NCBI RefSeq assembly: GCF_041538065.1
Contig: NZ_JBGORW010000004.1
Location: 124,001-188,000 of the forward strand
Length of the DNA: 64,000 bases
DNA from: Leptotrichia hongkongensis
GTDB lineage: Bacteria > Fusobacteriota > Fusobacteriia > Fusobacteriales > Leptotrichiaceae
Direction: 5' to 3'
Each line of letters begins with the position of its first letter. Position 1 is the stretch's first letter. Of this stretch, positions 16,389 to 25,745 are shown in pieces. Under the pieces are notes generated by a model. It ran no database searches. It worked only from the letters and a program-made list of their open reading frames with translations, and had not been told where the DNA came from. A program made the position numbers and the translations under genes.

Positions 16389-17540
16389 TTATTTCAAATT
16401 ATCTTTAAAGAAACTTTCAAATTTATCAAATGGAATTACATGATTTTTTCCACCATCATATAAATCTGTATGCACTGCACCTTTTACAATGTATAATTCC
16501 TTATTTTTATTTCCCAATGCTTTATAGGCATCTTCTGAGAAATATCTTGAATGTGCATTTTCACCAGCAACTATTAAAGTTGGTGTTCTCATTTCAGAAG
16601 CATATTCTAATATAGGCATATTAATTAATGGTAACATTCCAGTTGTAGTCCAAGAACCATTTGGGTTAGAATTTACTGCACGAGGATGATATCCTCTTTT
16701 TGTTGTATAGAAATCAGAGTATTCTGCAACAAATTTTGGTGTATCTTTTGTAATTTGTTCTTTTCTCAGATTATTTGCCGGTAATAAATCAGCATAGCCA
16801 TCTTCAACTGCTTTCCATCTAGCTTCATTCATTTCTTTTTTCAAATTATATCTTCCTTCTGCATCAACCGAATCATTGTAACCTTTTGCAGAAACTCTTG
16901 TCATATCGTACATAGTAGAAGTTGCTACTGCTTTTATACGAGTATCTGAAATTCCTGCATTTAAAGCAAATCCTCCCCAACCGCAAATTCCTAAAATTCC
17001 GATTTTATCTCTATCAATAAATGATTGTGTTCCTAAGAAATCAACTGCCGCACTAAAATCTTCTGTATTAATTTCAGGTGATGGAACATTTCTTGGTTGT
17101 CCTCCACTTTCCCCAGTATATGAACCATCAAACGCTAATGTTACAAATCCTCTTTCTGCCAATGTCTGAGCATATAGTCCTGATGATTGCTCTTTAACTG
17201 CTCCAAATGGACCTGAAATTGCTATTGCGGATAGTTTTTGATTTCCAATATTTTTTGGAACATACAAATCCCCAACCAGAGTTATTCCATAACGATTTTT
17301 AAACATAATTTTCGTATGCTCAATTTTGTTACTTTCCGGAAAAATTTTATCCCATTTTTGTTCTAATTTTATACTCGAATCTTTCACTTGTTTAATTGCA
17401 GGTATTGCCATAATATTTCCTCCTATACTTATTATTCCTAATATTGCAGTTACTAATAACCTTTTTCTTAATATTATTATCACATTCCTTTGTTTTGATG
17501 TTTTATTTCTTTTGTTTTTCACAAGTGAATTGTATATCAT
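16389..17540 (-). CDS. alpha/beta hydrolase of the dienelactone-hydrolase-like group, possibly exported
   Basis: The fold is indicated by ISGPFGAVKEQSSGLYAQ near residue 105, the nucleophile elbow GILGICGWGG (Cys in place of Ser, as in dienelactone hydrolase), a late acid-bearing TLIVAGENAHSR and the catalytic His in VKGAVHTDLYDGG. The substrate is unknown. Two starts compete. From 17540 a signal-like segment appears (RKRLLVTAILGIISIGGN, then MA), but this ATG has no ribosome-binding site. An ATG at 17411 has AGGAGG 7 nt upstream and gives a cytoplasmic 340-residue protein. LysR and MerR genes flank it, a common arrangement for redox-linked hydrolases. Confidence 0.75.
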   Translation of the reverse strand: MIYNSLVKNKRNKTSKQRNVIIILRKRLLVTAILGIISIGGNIMAIPAIKQVKDSSIKLEQKWDKIFPESNKIEHTKIMFKNRYGITLVGDLYVPKNIGNQKLSAIAISGPFGAVKEQSSGLYAQTLAERGFVTLAFDGSYTGESGGQPRNVPSPEINTEDFSAAVDFLGTQSFIDRDKIGILGICGWGGFALNAGISDTRIKAVATSTMYDMTRVSAKGYNDSVDAEGRYNLKKEMNEARWKAVEDGYADLLPANNLRKEQITKDTPKFVAEYSDFYTTKRGYHPRAVNSNPNGSWTTTGMLPLINMPILEYASEMRTPTLIVAGENAHSRYFSEDAYKALGNKNKELYIVKGAVHTDLYDGGKNHVIPFDKFESFFKDNLK

Positions 17541-17578
17541 TTTTTTAACTATTTCAAATATTTCTAATTTATATATAA

Positions 17579-18469
17579 CTATAATTTTAAGTTATAATTA
17601 GAAATATATATTTTCAAATTTTCTAAAAATTTTTTCGCAATATTTGATAAAGTTTGATTCTTTTTCCAAATAATACTCATTTCTGTTTCAAGCTCTGGTT
17701 TTAATGGAATAAATTTCAAATTGCTTTCACTCGTATTTATTATTCCATCAAAGCATAGAACGCTTCCAATATTTTGCTTTGCCATTAATGATGCATTATA
17801 AAGTAAGTTAAAAGTACCTACAACATTAAAATTTTCTATACTTTTTCCTATCCAGCCAGCTAAAAAATTATCCACATTTGTTTGTTTTGAAATAATTAAA
17901 GGAATATTTTCTAAATCTTTGGACAAAATATAGTCTTTTTTTGCAAGAAAATTATCCTTTCTCACAAGCAATCCCCATTTATCACACCAGGGCAAACTCA
18001 AATGCTCATATTTACTTTTATCCACAAACCCAAATGTAATTGCAAAATCTAAAGTTCCGTTATCCAGTTTTAAAAGCATTTCGTCTGCATTTCCACTAGT
18101 AACATTTGTTTTTATATTTGGATAATCAATCATCATATCATTAATAATCTTAAAAATATGTCCCATTTGAGCACTCTCACCTGCACCAATATTTATCTCT
18201 CCTCCAACAATATCTTCTTGTGTCAAGTTGGCAACTGCCGTATCAACTAATGCTAAAATTTCTTTTGTTTTTGTTAAAAAATAAACACCATCTTCTGTTA
18301 AAGTAATATTCCGATTCCCTCTTTTAAAAAGAATAACTCCCAACTCTTCTTCCAAATTTTTTAATTGTTTTGAAAGTGCTGGCTGTGAAACATAAAGAAT
18401 TTTAGCCGCATTAGAAATATTTCTTTCTGTTGCCACAACTAAAAAATATTTTAAAACTCTTAATTCCAT
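17579..18469 (-). CDS. LysR-family transcriptional regulator
   Basis: At 296 residues the length is standard. The N-terminal helix-turn-helix reads NISNAAKILYVSQPALSKQL (residues 17-36), followed by LEEELGVILFKRGNR and a type-2 periplasmic-binding effector domain from residue 90. It is transcribed away from the acetyltransferase/SDR genes and toward the hydrolase 38 bp downstream. A perfect 8-bp inverted repeat in the divergent region (18496-18517) is the likely operator. The regulated genes could be the acetyltransferase and SDR, the hydrolase, or both. Confidence 0.92.
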   Translation of the reverse strand: MELRVLKYFLVVATERNISNAAKILYVSQPALSKQLKNLEEELGVILFKRGNRNITLTEDGVYFLTKTKEILALVDTAVANLTQEDIVGGEINIGAGESAQMGHIFKIINDMMIDYPNIKTNVTSGNADEMLLKLDNGTLDFAITFGFVDKSKYEHLSLPWCDKWGLLVRKDNFLAKKDYILSKDLENIPLIISKQTNVDNFLAGWIGKSIENFNVVGTFNLLYNASLMAKQNIGSVLCFDGIINTSESNLKFIPLKPELETEMSIIWKKNQTLSNIAKKFLENLKIYISNYNLKL

Positions 18470-18495
18470 TTTTTCTCCTTTTTTACTATAACTAA

Positions 18496-18517
18496 AACTA
18501 ATAGATGAATATTAGTT
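18496..18517. promoter_or_regulatory. probable LysR-regulator operator
   Basis: AACTAATA and TATTAGTT form a perfect inverted repeat with a 6-nt spacer. It sits 27 bp upstream of the lysR start in the divergent region and is a plausible LysR site. A TATACT at 18549-18554 may be the -10 for the plus-strand acetyltransferase gene. Confidence 0.6.
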
Positions 18518-18602
18518 ATAAGTATTAGATATTTTTATTGTTTTATATTATACTAAATATGTAAGATAAAAACAACTTAAAGAAAAAATTTTGGAAGAAA
18601 AA

Positions 18603-19160
18603 ATGGAAACTTTATTAGAAAAAATTAAAAAAGTAAATGAAATTTTGAAAGATGATGAACTTTTTAAAGAAATTCATATTGCCAAAGGGGAAAATGAAAA
18701 ATTGATTGCTGAAATGAATAATGGATATAAAACAAATGAAGAAAAATTAGAGTATCTTGAAAAAATAACTGGTAAATCAATTAATAAATCTGTTACAGTT
18801 TCTTTACCATTTCAAACTGACTTTGGAAAACATATTTCTTTTGGAAAAAATATTTTTGTGAATAAAGAAGCAATATTTGTTGATTTAGGAGGAATTACAA
18901 TTGAAGATGATGTGCTTATTGGACCTAAAGTTTCACTGCTCACTGTAAATCATATTTTAGAACCAAGCAAAAGAAGAGGACTTACAACTGGAGAAATTAT
19001 TATAAAGAAAAATGCTTGGATTGGAGCTGGATCTACAGTTTTAGCGGGAGTAACTATTGGAGAAAATTCAGTCGTTGCAGCAAATTCAACTGTTACAAAA
19101 AATGTGCCTGATAATGTGATTGTAGCTGGGACACCTGCAAAAATTATTAAAAAACTTTAA
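18603..19160 (+). CDS. sugar O-acetyltransferase (maltose/galactoside acetyltransferase type)
   Basis: The protein has a left-handed beta-helix of hexapeptide repeats (IFVDLGGITIEDDVLIGPKV) and the catalytic TVNH-containing loop near residue 120. The C-terminus is typical of the family (AGVTIGENSVVAANSTVTK, then VAGTPAKIIKKL). These enzymes transfer acetyl from acetyl-CoA to sugar hydroxyls. The longest frame starts at a TTG at 18591, but GGAAG lies just before the ATG at 18603, so that is preferred (185 residues). It is first in a plus-strand pair with an SDR gene, divergent from lysR. Confidence 0.88.
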   Translation: METLLEKIKKVNEILKDDELFKEIHIAKGENEKLIAEMNNGYKTNEEKLEYLEKITGKSINKSVTVSLPFQTDFGKHISFGKNIFVNKEAIFVDLGGITIEDDVLIGPKVSLLTVNHILEPSKRRGLTTGEIIIKKNAWIGAGSTVLAGVTIGENSVVAANSTVTKNVPDNVIVAGTPAKIIKKL

Positions 19161-19247
19161 TTTTGGAAAATATTTCAAAAAAGTTATTGACTTATACTAT
19201 ACTCTAACTGCTATCCTTTATTTATCAAATTTATGGAGGTAATAACT

Positions 19248-20027
19248 ATGAAAACAAAATATACTGTTATAACAGGAGCAAGTTCGGGAATAGGTAGAGC
19301 TGTGGCTCTAAAATTCGCAGAAAGAAATAAAAATCTTATTCTGATTGCACGACGAAAAAATTTAATAGAAGACTTAAAAAGCGAAATTTTAAAGAAAAAT
19401 CCGAATTTGGACATTCTTGTAATAGATTTTGACTTAACCGATGTTGATAAAATTCCTGAACTATATTCAAAATTAAACAACTATCATATTGAAACTTTAA
19501 TAAACAATGCAGGTTTTGGAATGTATGGCAATGTAAAAGAGCAACCTTTAAATAAAATTTCAGATATGCTTCATCTCAATGTAGAAGCATTAACTTTGTT
19601 ATCTTCCTTATACGTCCAAGATTACCACAACGAAAAAGGCTCTCAATTAATCAATATCTCCTCAGCAGGAGGCTACACAATCGTCCCAAACGCAATTGTC
19701 TACTGTGCCACCAAATTTTACGTAAACGCCTTTACAGAAGGACTTGCACTAGAATTAAAGCAAAATAACGCACAATTAAAAGCAAAAGTCCTAGCACCTG
19801 CTGCAACCAAAACTAACTTTGGAAATGTCGCAACTGGTAAAACTAATTTTGATTATGATAAATCTTATCCAAACTATCATACATCCGAAGAAATGGCAAA
19901 TTTTCTCATTCAACTTTACGAAAGCGACAAAACTGTCGGTTACATCAGCCGTGAAACTTTTGAATTTGACTTATCCGATGGATTTTTTCAAAATGCATTT
20001 AGTTCTAAAAATAATGTGAAATTTTAA
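19248..20027 (+). CDS. short-chain dehydrogenase/reductase
   Basis: It is a classical SDR. The nucleotide-binding motif TGASSGIG is at residues 9-16, the NNAG motif is in TLINNAGFGMYG, the catalytic Ser is in NISSAGG and the Tyr/Lys pair is in VYCATKFYVNAF. The arginine cluster LIARRK after beta-2 suggests NADP(H). The upstream ATG at 19233 is rejected: GGAGG at 19235-19239 places the start at 19248 (259 residues). It resembles DltE/YqjQ-type oxidoreductases; the substrate is not predictable. Confidence 0.9.
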   Translation: MKTKYTVITGASSGIGRAVALKFAERNKNLILIARRKNLIEDLKSEILKKNPNLDILVIDFDLTDVDKIPELYSKLNNYHIETLINNAGFGMYGNVKEQPLNKISDMLHLNVEALTLLSSLYVQDYHNEKGSQLINISSAGGYTIVPNAIVYCATKFYVNAFTEGLALELKQNNAQLKAKVLAPAATKTNFGNVATGKTNFDYDKSYPNYHTSEEMANFLIQLYESDKTVGYISRETFEFDLSDGFFQNAFSSKNNVKF

Positions 20028-20102
20028 ATATTAGTTTTTATTATTGATTTTCATAAAAAAATATTATAAAATATAAAAAAATTATTATTTGGGAGTGATT
20101 TT

Positions 20103-20516
20103 ATGAAAAAAATTATATTTGCGTTGTTTTTACTGACTTTTAGTTTAAGTTTTTCTAATTCTGATATCAATATAATATCCAAAGAACTTTGGAGATGTCC
20201 TTATTCTGTTGATAAAACCTTTAAAGGACTTACCTATGTAAAATTTTTAAATGAAGATGGTAAACCTTCTATTTCAATTAGTATATTAGATAATCGTGCA
20301 GCACTGAAAACAGGAAAAGTTACCCTTGAACTTTCACAATTAGATTATGAAGTAAAAGAAGATGAAAATTCTATCTATTTTACAAACTTGAATGACAAAA
20401 CACAAGTTTTTTCAAATTACAAATTATCTTATTCGTTTGATAAAAAAAATAGACCTAAAATGGATTTATATCGTATTTCAGATAACAAGAAACTTTGCAG
20501 TCTTATAACAAATTAA
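20103..20516 (+). CDS. small secreted protein, unknown function
   Basis: A clear signal peptide (MKKIIFALFLLTFSLSFS, cleavage near FSNS) precedes about 118 residues. These are rich in beta-prone segments with two cysteines (one in ELWRCPYS, one in KKLCSLI) that could form a disulphide. GGGAG lies about 7 nt before the ATG. A strong terminator follows at 20549. It stands alone. The family is not recognised. Confidence 0.65.
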   Translation: MKKIIFALFLLTFSLSFSNSDINIISKELWRCPYSVDKTFKGLTYVKFLNEDGKPSISISILDNRAALKTGKVTLELSQLDYEVKEDENSIYFTNLNDKTQVFSNYKLSYSFDKKNRPKMDLYRISDNKKLCSLITN

Positions 20517-20548
20517 ATTATCAAAATACAAAAAATAATTAATAATTT

Positions 20549-20584
20549 TTAAGCAACGATTTTTTAGTGATTTTCGTTGCTTAA
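20549..20584 (+). terminator. intrinsic terminator of the secreted-protein gene
   Basis: TTAAGCAACGA pairs perfectly with TCGTTGCTTAA around a 14-nt loop and is followed by a T-run (20585-20591). Confidence 0.85.
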
Positions 20585-20586
20585 TT

Positions 20587-20710
20587 TTTTTCCGACGATT
20601 TTACGATTGGTTTTTTCCGACGTTTTTTTACCAATCGAATTTAATAATATTTTCTCAAAAATCGCTATCTTTAAGTATTTGAAGTAATTTTTTTATATCA
20701 TTTTCCGACG
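20587..20710. repeat. triplicated TTTTCCGACG motif with a small hairpin
   Basis: TTTTCCGACG occurs three times, at about 20588, 20613 and 20701. Between the second and third copies, CGATTGG (20604-20610) can pair with CCAATCG (20631-20637). On the minus strand each motif reads CGTCGGAAAA. The third copy encodes the VGK ending of the winged-helix fragment. The other two may be decayed copies of the same gene end. Confidence 0.4.
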
Positions 20711-20886
20711 GTTTTTATATATCTGATATTTCTAGTTGCCCCTATTTTTTGTAACATATCATTTTTTACCAAATATATTAATAAACCTCTCGCACGGCTT
20801 TCTTTTATATTCAAAAGTTTTTCTAATTCCGATCGTGTAAGTTCATTATTAGTTTCAAAAAATTCCATTATTTTTTGAATTTGCAC
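20698..20886 (-). pseudogene. winged-helix domain fragment next to Gabija
   Basis: The fragment is 62 residues from a GTG at 20886. It forms one winged helix: an IMEFFETNNELTRSELEKLL helix-turn, a SRARGLLIYLV recognition helix and the wing MLQKIGATRNIRYIK. The frame is open back to the gajB stop, and that TAA (20950-20952) is in the same frame, with 21 coding-like codons between. No good ribosome-binding site is visible. It may be a separate small regulator, the tail of an AlbA_2-type protein, or a former C-terminal domain of the helicase cut off by a nonsense mutation. Confidence 0.45.
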
Positions 20887-20949
20887 TTCTAAAATCTTTC
20901 TTTTTTTGATTTCAGCTTTAATTGTAGATTCTTTGTAGGTTTGAAATTT

Positions 20950-22509
20950 TTATAAACATTCTGTGAAATCTTCAAATTTATATTCTTTTTCTTGGATTTT
21001 TTTTTCTACTATATTTTTATATGTATTAGCTTTATCTTCTCCAATTAAGAATAATTTTTCTTTAGCTCTTGTTATGCCAACATAGTTTTCTTCTATTTTT
21101 AACTTTTTAGAATAGCGATTAATATAGTAATCACAAAATATTATAACTTGATCATATTCTAATCCTTTAGATGAATGTGTTGTCATTATATGTTTTGGTT
21201 TTTTGGCTTCTTTAATATAAAATATTTTATTTGAATCATTTGATAAGACTTCTAATAAAATTTCATTTTCTTTTACAATTTTTTTATTGTTTTCCACTGT
21301 TTGTATTTCAATATCAAAATATTCAAAAATCTCTTGAATTATTTGTAAATCTAATTTTTCAGATAATTTTCTTAATTTTTCTCCTATTTCTGAAACTTCT
21401 TTTTGGGTATATTCTCTAAATAAGAAAGTATTCATAAAGTCATATTCCGAATAATCTTTATCAAAATAATATTTTGCTATTTGTTCCAATAAAAAGAAAT
21501 TTGGACAATCATTTAAAATATCTCTTTTTATTACTTTAAAATCACTGTCTATTTCTATTAATCCAGATGAAATACTTTTTATATCCTCATTATTTCCTAT
21601 TAATACTAATATACTTTTTTTTAAATCTATCTTTTGTCTTTTTATTATATCTTGTATATCTTCTTTTTTATTTCCAGTACTTTTTTTATAGAAAATCACT
21701 TTTTCATTTGTTTTTTCAATTTTTTCTATATTTTTTTCTGATAATATTTGAGAAAATAAAGTAATATTTATATGACTTCTAAAATTATGATGTAATCTAA
21801 AAATATTAAAACTAATTTTTTCTATATTATTTTCTACTATATTTTTAAAATTTTGAACCTTAGCTCCTCTCCATCCATAAATTGATTGTTTGTCATCTCC
21901 TACAATAAACAATTTTATTCCTAATTCTTTAGCAAAATAGCAAAATAACTCGTGCATTCCTTGATCCGAATCTTGATATTCATCTATAAAAATCTTTTTG
22001 TACTTATATTTTAAATATTCTTGTACTCTTACAGATTTTTTTAGTAATTCTAATGCCAATTCACATTTAAAATTCTTCCCTAATTTTTGTATATCATTAT
22101 CATATGTTCCAAAAATTTTGTGCTCTTTTAATTTTTTTAGGCCATCGTTATAATTATAAAATTTATCTTTTTTTTGGTAAGAATAATAAAATTTTTCTGG
22201 AATATTATCTTCAATGCTTTTAATAAAAATATCTATTATTTCTTTTTCTAAAAAACTGTCAATTGTTCCAATAAATACTCTTCCTTTTTTCACTATTTTA
22301 TCTCTTAATTCTGCAGCTGCTTTATTTGTAAAAGTTATTGCAACAAAGTTATAGTGATCTTTTTCTTTTTCTATATCAAATTCTAATTTTTTTACTAATA
22401 TAGAGGTTTTTCCAGAACCTGCACTTGCTAATACACAAATATTTCCTTCTGTTTTTATAATTTTATCGCGTTCTTCCTTATCAATTGGATTTATCTCTTT
22501 ATCTTCCAT
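20950..22509 (-). CDS. gajB: Gabija system UvrD-like helicase GajB
   Basis: This is a superfamily 1A helicase of 519 residues. Motif I is ASAGSGKT (29-36) and motif Ia is VAITFTNKAAAELR. Motif II is IFIDEYQDSD, motif III is VGDDKQSIYGWRG, motif V is TTHSSKGLEYDQVI and motif VI is YVGITRAKEKLFLI. Its size and its place directly after an OLD-family nuclease gene, with an 11-bp overlap, identify it as GajB of Gabija. There it senses DNA ends and assembles with the GajA tetramer. AAAGGAG lies 10 nt before the ATG. Confidence 0.92.
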   Translation of the reverse strand: MEDKEINPIDKEERDKIIKTEGNICVLASAGSGKTSILVKKLEFDIEKEKDHYNFVAITFTNKAAAELRDKIVKKGRVFIGTIDSFLEKEIIDIFIKSIEDNIPEKFYYSYQKKDKFYNYNDGLKKLKEHKIFGTYDNDIQKLGKNFKCELALELLKKSVRVQEYLKYKYKKIFIDEYQDSDQGMHELFCYFAKELGIKLFIVGDDKQSIYGWRGAKVQNFKNIVENNIEKISFNIFRLHHNFRSHINITLFSQILSEKNIEKIEKTNEKVIFYKKSTGNKKEDIQDIIKRQKIDLKKSILVLIGNNEDIKSISSGLIEIDSDFKVIKRDILNDCPNFFLLEQIAKYYFDKDYSEYDFMNTFLFREYTQKEVSEIGEKLRKLSEKLDLQIIQEIFEYFDIEIQTVENNKKIVKENEILLEVLSNDSNKIFYIKEAKKPKHIMTTHSSKGLEYDQVIIFCDYYINRYSKKLKIEENYVGITRAKEKLFLIGEDKANTYKNIVEKKIQEKEYKFEDFTECL

Positions 22510-24283
22510 TATCTACAAACTCCTTTAATACTGGGGTATTTTCTTTGATTTTTTCTGCTAAATCTTTGTTCATGGTATTTTTTATGAATTCAATCATATT
22601 ATATAGTTTACTTGACTGTAGCCATTTTACTGCTTTTTCTTCTCCAACATACTCTTTTCCTTCAATTTTTCTAATATAATCATTTAATTCTTTAGGAATT
22701 ATTTTATATAAATCATTTTCCAAATCAATTTCTGATAAATATATGTTATTTTTTTTGAATTTATTAACGAATTTATTATATTTTCTGTAAATGTTTTCTT
22801 TTAGCTTTTTTAATTCTTCTTTATATTTGGGGTCTTTTTTATCTACATTAAATTCTATACTCTCAATGCGATTTAAATTTTCATTATCGATTAATTCAAC
22901 ACATCTATTTAATCCTATTAAATCATACGTATACGGTTTATTTTTCTTCGATTTTAAATCATTATCAGTTTTTATAAAATATTTTATTTGTAATTTTTTA
23001 TATAACTCTACATAAGGTTTAAAATTTATTCCATCTGTTTGTAGTAAAAATTTTCCTAATGTTTCGTAATTAGGAGTTACTTTTAGCAAAACAGCTTCAA
23101 AAAGTACGTATTCTGAAGCTCCTTCAACTAAAAGTACTTCATTATAAAATAGTGATTCTGACAATCCTTTATTCAATTTTTTCTTTAATGTTTTATATTC
23201 TTTAGGTACTTTATATAAATATGAAAAACTTTTGGAATTAGAATTATTAGTAATTCTAATTAACTGTGTTTCATCCATTTCATATAATATTTTTGAAGAA
23301 TGAGTTGTAAGAAAAAAATAGTTATAAACAGGCTGTAAAAATAATTGTTGTGAAAGCATCATTTGCATTGAATTATGTAAACTATTTTCAGGTTCTTCTA
23401 TCAAATAAATTACAATTTGATTTCCATAATTTTTTTCTGTTACTATTTTATTTAAAGCATACGATAATATTTTTTTTCTTCCATCACCACTTGTCGGATA
23501 ATAATTTTCATCATCATTCCATTTTATGTAAGGTACTAAGTTATCCATAAATCCATTTACTACAATTTCTGATTTTAATTCTATTGACAGCTCTTCTAAC
23601 TTATATTTTTTATAATTTTCTGTTAATAAATCTTGAATATTTTTTATAACACTTAATTGACTCACATTTTCGTTTATTTCAGAAATACTTCTTTCAATTT
23701 TTTTTTCTAATTTCGCATCATTTTCATTATTATTTTTATCATCAAATAACAATTTCCGATTTCTTTTAAATATTTTTTGTAAATCTTCCGTATTTGGATT
23801 AACATACATTATTTTAAAAATCCTGTCAATTTCATATGTTTCACCAATTCTTGGTATATTTTCTAAATTTTCTAAAATTGAACCCCAATACATATCGGGA
23901 TTTCCAAATAAACTGTTATCATCATAATTTGCTTCTAATTTTATAAAAAAACTGTCTAGATTTTCATCTGAATTTCTTGCTCCTTTTGTTTTAGAAATTA
24001 GAAATTTTGAATTTTTTGAAAAACTATTTTCATCATCTAAATTTCTATCACTAATATCAATTTCTAGTATCATTTCTATTTTTTTACTAGTATCATTTTT
24101 ATAAAAATCTGTATTTAAGAATCCATTTTTTCGTATATCTCTATCTAATAAAAATCGTAAAGCATAAAGTAAATTTGTTTTTCCTGTATCATTCATTCCA
24201 AAAATTACATTTTTATTAGATAACTCTATTTCTATATTTTTAAAATTTCTAAAATTTTTTATAATTAATTTTTTTAATTTCAT
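22499..24283 (-). CDS. gajA: Gabija system OLD-family nuclease GajA
   Basis: This 594-residue protein has an N-terminal ABC-type ATPase and a C-terminal Toprim nuclease. Walker A is GMNDTGKT (29-36), the signature region is TSGDGRKKILSYAL and Walker B is IYLIEEPENSLHNS, with THSSKIL following. The Toprim glutamate lies in LLVEGASEYVLF, and a DxD-like TDNDLKSKK lies near residue 430. GajA is a site-specific nickase held inactive by nucleotides, which phage-driven NTP depletion releases. It begins 22 bp after the MATE gene with no visible promoter, so the three genes may be co-transcribed. Confidence 0.92.
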   Translation of the reverse strand: MKLKKLIIKNFRNFKNIEIELSNKNVIFGMNDTGKTNLLYALRFLLDRDIRKNGFLNTDFYKNDTSKKIEMILEIDISDRNLDDENSFSKNSKFLISKTKGARNSDENLDSFFIKLEANYDDNSLFGNPDMYWGSILENLENIPRIGETYEIDRIFKIMYVNPNTEDLQKIFKRNRKLLFDDKNNNENDAKLEKKIERSISEINENVSQLSVIKNIQDLLTENYKKYKLEELSIELKSEIVVNGFMDNLVPYIKWNDDENYYPTSGDGRKKILSYALNKIVTEKNYGNQIVIYLIEEPENSLHNSMQMMLSQQLFLQPVYNYFFLTTHSSKILYEMDETQLIRITNNSNSKSFSYLYKVPKEYKTLKKKLNKGLSESLFYNEVLLVEGASEYVLFEAVLLKVTPNYETLGKFLLQTDGINFKPYVELYKKLQIKYFIKTDNDLKSKKNKPYTYDLIGLNRCVELIDNENLNRIESIEFNVDKKDPKYKEELKKLKENIYRKYNKFVNKFKKNNIYLSEIDLENDLYKIIPKELNDYIRKIEGKEYVGEEKAVKWLQSSKLYNMIEFIKNTMNKDLAEKIKENTPVLKEFVDNGR

Positions 24284-24305
24284 AAATAACTCCTATCTTA
24301 TTATA

Positions 24306-25661
24306 TTATTTTTTATTACTATTATTTTTCACATACCAATTCCCATAAAACGCCCATCCCAATTGTCCCACCATCACAATCCAAATCAGCGGCTCGCAAA
24401 TCATTACTCCAAAATAACCCAATTTTGGCACGATAAAAATTACGAAGATTATTTTACCAAAAAATTCTATTACGCTGGAAACAAGAGGAATCAATTTCTC
24501 TCCGAGAGCCTGTAAAGCGTATCGCAAGTTAAAGAGGATTCCTAGTATTGTGAAAAATGGAGAGGCGATTTTTAGGTAGGTTGAGCCGTTGTGAAGTACG
24601 ATTTCAGATTCGGAGCCTGACATCAGATGAATCATATTTTTGGAAAATAAATATACAAAAATTGTGATTCCGATTGCGAAAATTATATCCATCATATTTG
24701 CGTAAAATACGCCTTTTCGGATTCTGTCTACTTTGTTTGCACCTTTATTTTGGGAAACGAAAGTTGCAAGTGCGAGTGCTATTGTAGTTAGTGGAATGTT
24801 GCAAAATCCCATAAGTTTTCTTGCCGAAGTATGTCCAGCGATAATCAAGTATCCAAACCCATTTATCGCATACTGTAAAATAAGCGTTCCCATAAGTACA
24901 ATCGCAATCATAAACCCCATAGAAAGTCCTTGTCCAAGCAGTTCCTTGTACAATTTTTTATCAAATCTGAAATGTTTTTTTCTAGGGATTAAAATCGGCT
25001 CTTTTACATAAATGTAGATAATACTCAAGATAACTGAAATTGCCTGTGCAATAACTGTTGCAATCGCAGCTCCGCCAATTCCCATTTTAAGGGAAGTTAT
25101 GAAATAAATATCAAGGAAAATGTTTAAAATTGAGGCGATTACCAAAAATACAAGCGACATAAAGCTGTTTCCGATTGCACGTAAAAGTCCTGACGACAAG
25201 TTGTAGGAAAAAGTTACGCCAATAAACATTGTTATTATGTTTATATATTCAAATGCTTCATTTATAATATTTTCAGGTGTATGCAATATTTTTAGCAGTG
25301 GCATAAGAATAAATCGTGATAAAATCATTACTCCCACAGTAATCCAAATCCCAATAACAATCGAGCCAGCCACAGACTTTTTCAAAAGATTCTTGTTATT
25401 CGCCCCATAATTTCTAGCCGTAACCATACTAAGCCCATTTCCGATTCCTAACGCAAATCCAAAAATCAGCTCAAAAATAACCGCCGAAGCCCCAATAGCC
25501 GCAAGCGAGTTATCTCCCAAAGTATGCCCCACAATAGCAATATCCGCCATATTGTAAAGCTGCTGAAAAATATTCGACACAAGTATCGGTATCGAAAAAA
25601 TCAGAAGCGACTTCAAAATATTATCATTTATCAAATCAACCGAAAAATTAAATTTTTTCAT
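24306..25661 (-). CDS. MATE-family multidrug or metabolite efflux transporter
   Basis: The protein has about 451 residues with twelve predicted transmembrane segments in two repeats. The N-terminal PILVSNIFQQLYNMADIAIVG is typical of the DinF/NorM group, and VTARNYGANNK lies in the first cytoplasmic loop. Export is presumably driven by Na+ or H+. The frame opens at 25688, but AAAGGACAG before the ATG at 25661 (MKKFNFSVDLI) fits better. It lies directly upstream of gajA. Confidence 0.9.
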   Translation of the reverse strand: MKKFNFSVDLINDNILKSLLIFSIPILVSNIFQQLYNMADIAIVGHTLGDNSLAAIGASAVIFELIFGFALGIGNGLSMVTARNYGANNKNLLKKSVAGSIVIGIWITVGVMILSRFILMPLLKILHTPENIINEAFEYINIITMFIGVTFSYNLSSGLLRAIGNSFMSLVFLVIASILNIFLDIYFITSLKMGIGGAAIATVIAQAISVILSIIYIYVKEPILIPRKKHFRFDKKLYKELLGQGLSMGFMIAIVLMGTLILQYAINGFGYLIIAGHTSARKLMGFCNIPLTTIALALATFVSQNKGANKVDRIRKGVFYANMMDIIFAIGITIFVYLFSKNMIHLMSGSESEIVLHNGSTYLKIASPFFTILGILFNLRYALQALGEKLIPLVSSVIEFFGKIIFVIFIVPKLGYFGVMICEPLIWIVMVGQLGWAFYGNWYVKNNSNKK

Positions 25662-25745
25662 TTTCTGTCCTTTCTTTTTATTTTTCAAATCGTAAGTTTT
25701 TTATTCTTATTTTAAAAATAATTTTTTGTAAAAAATATAATTTTT

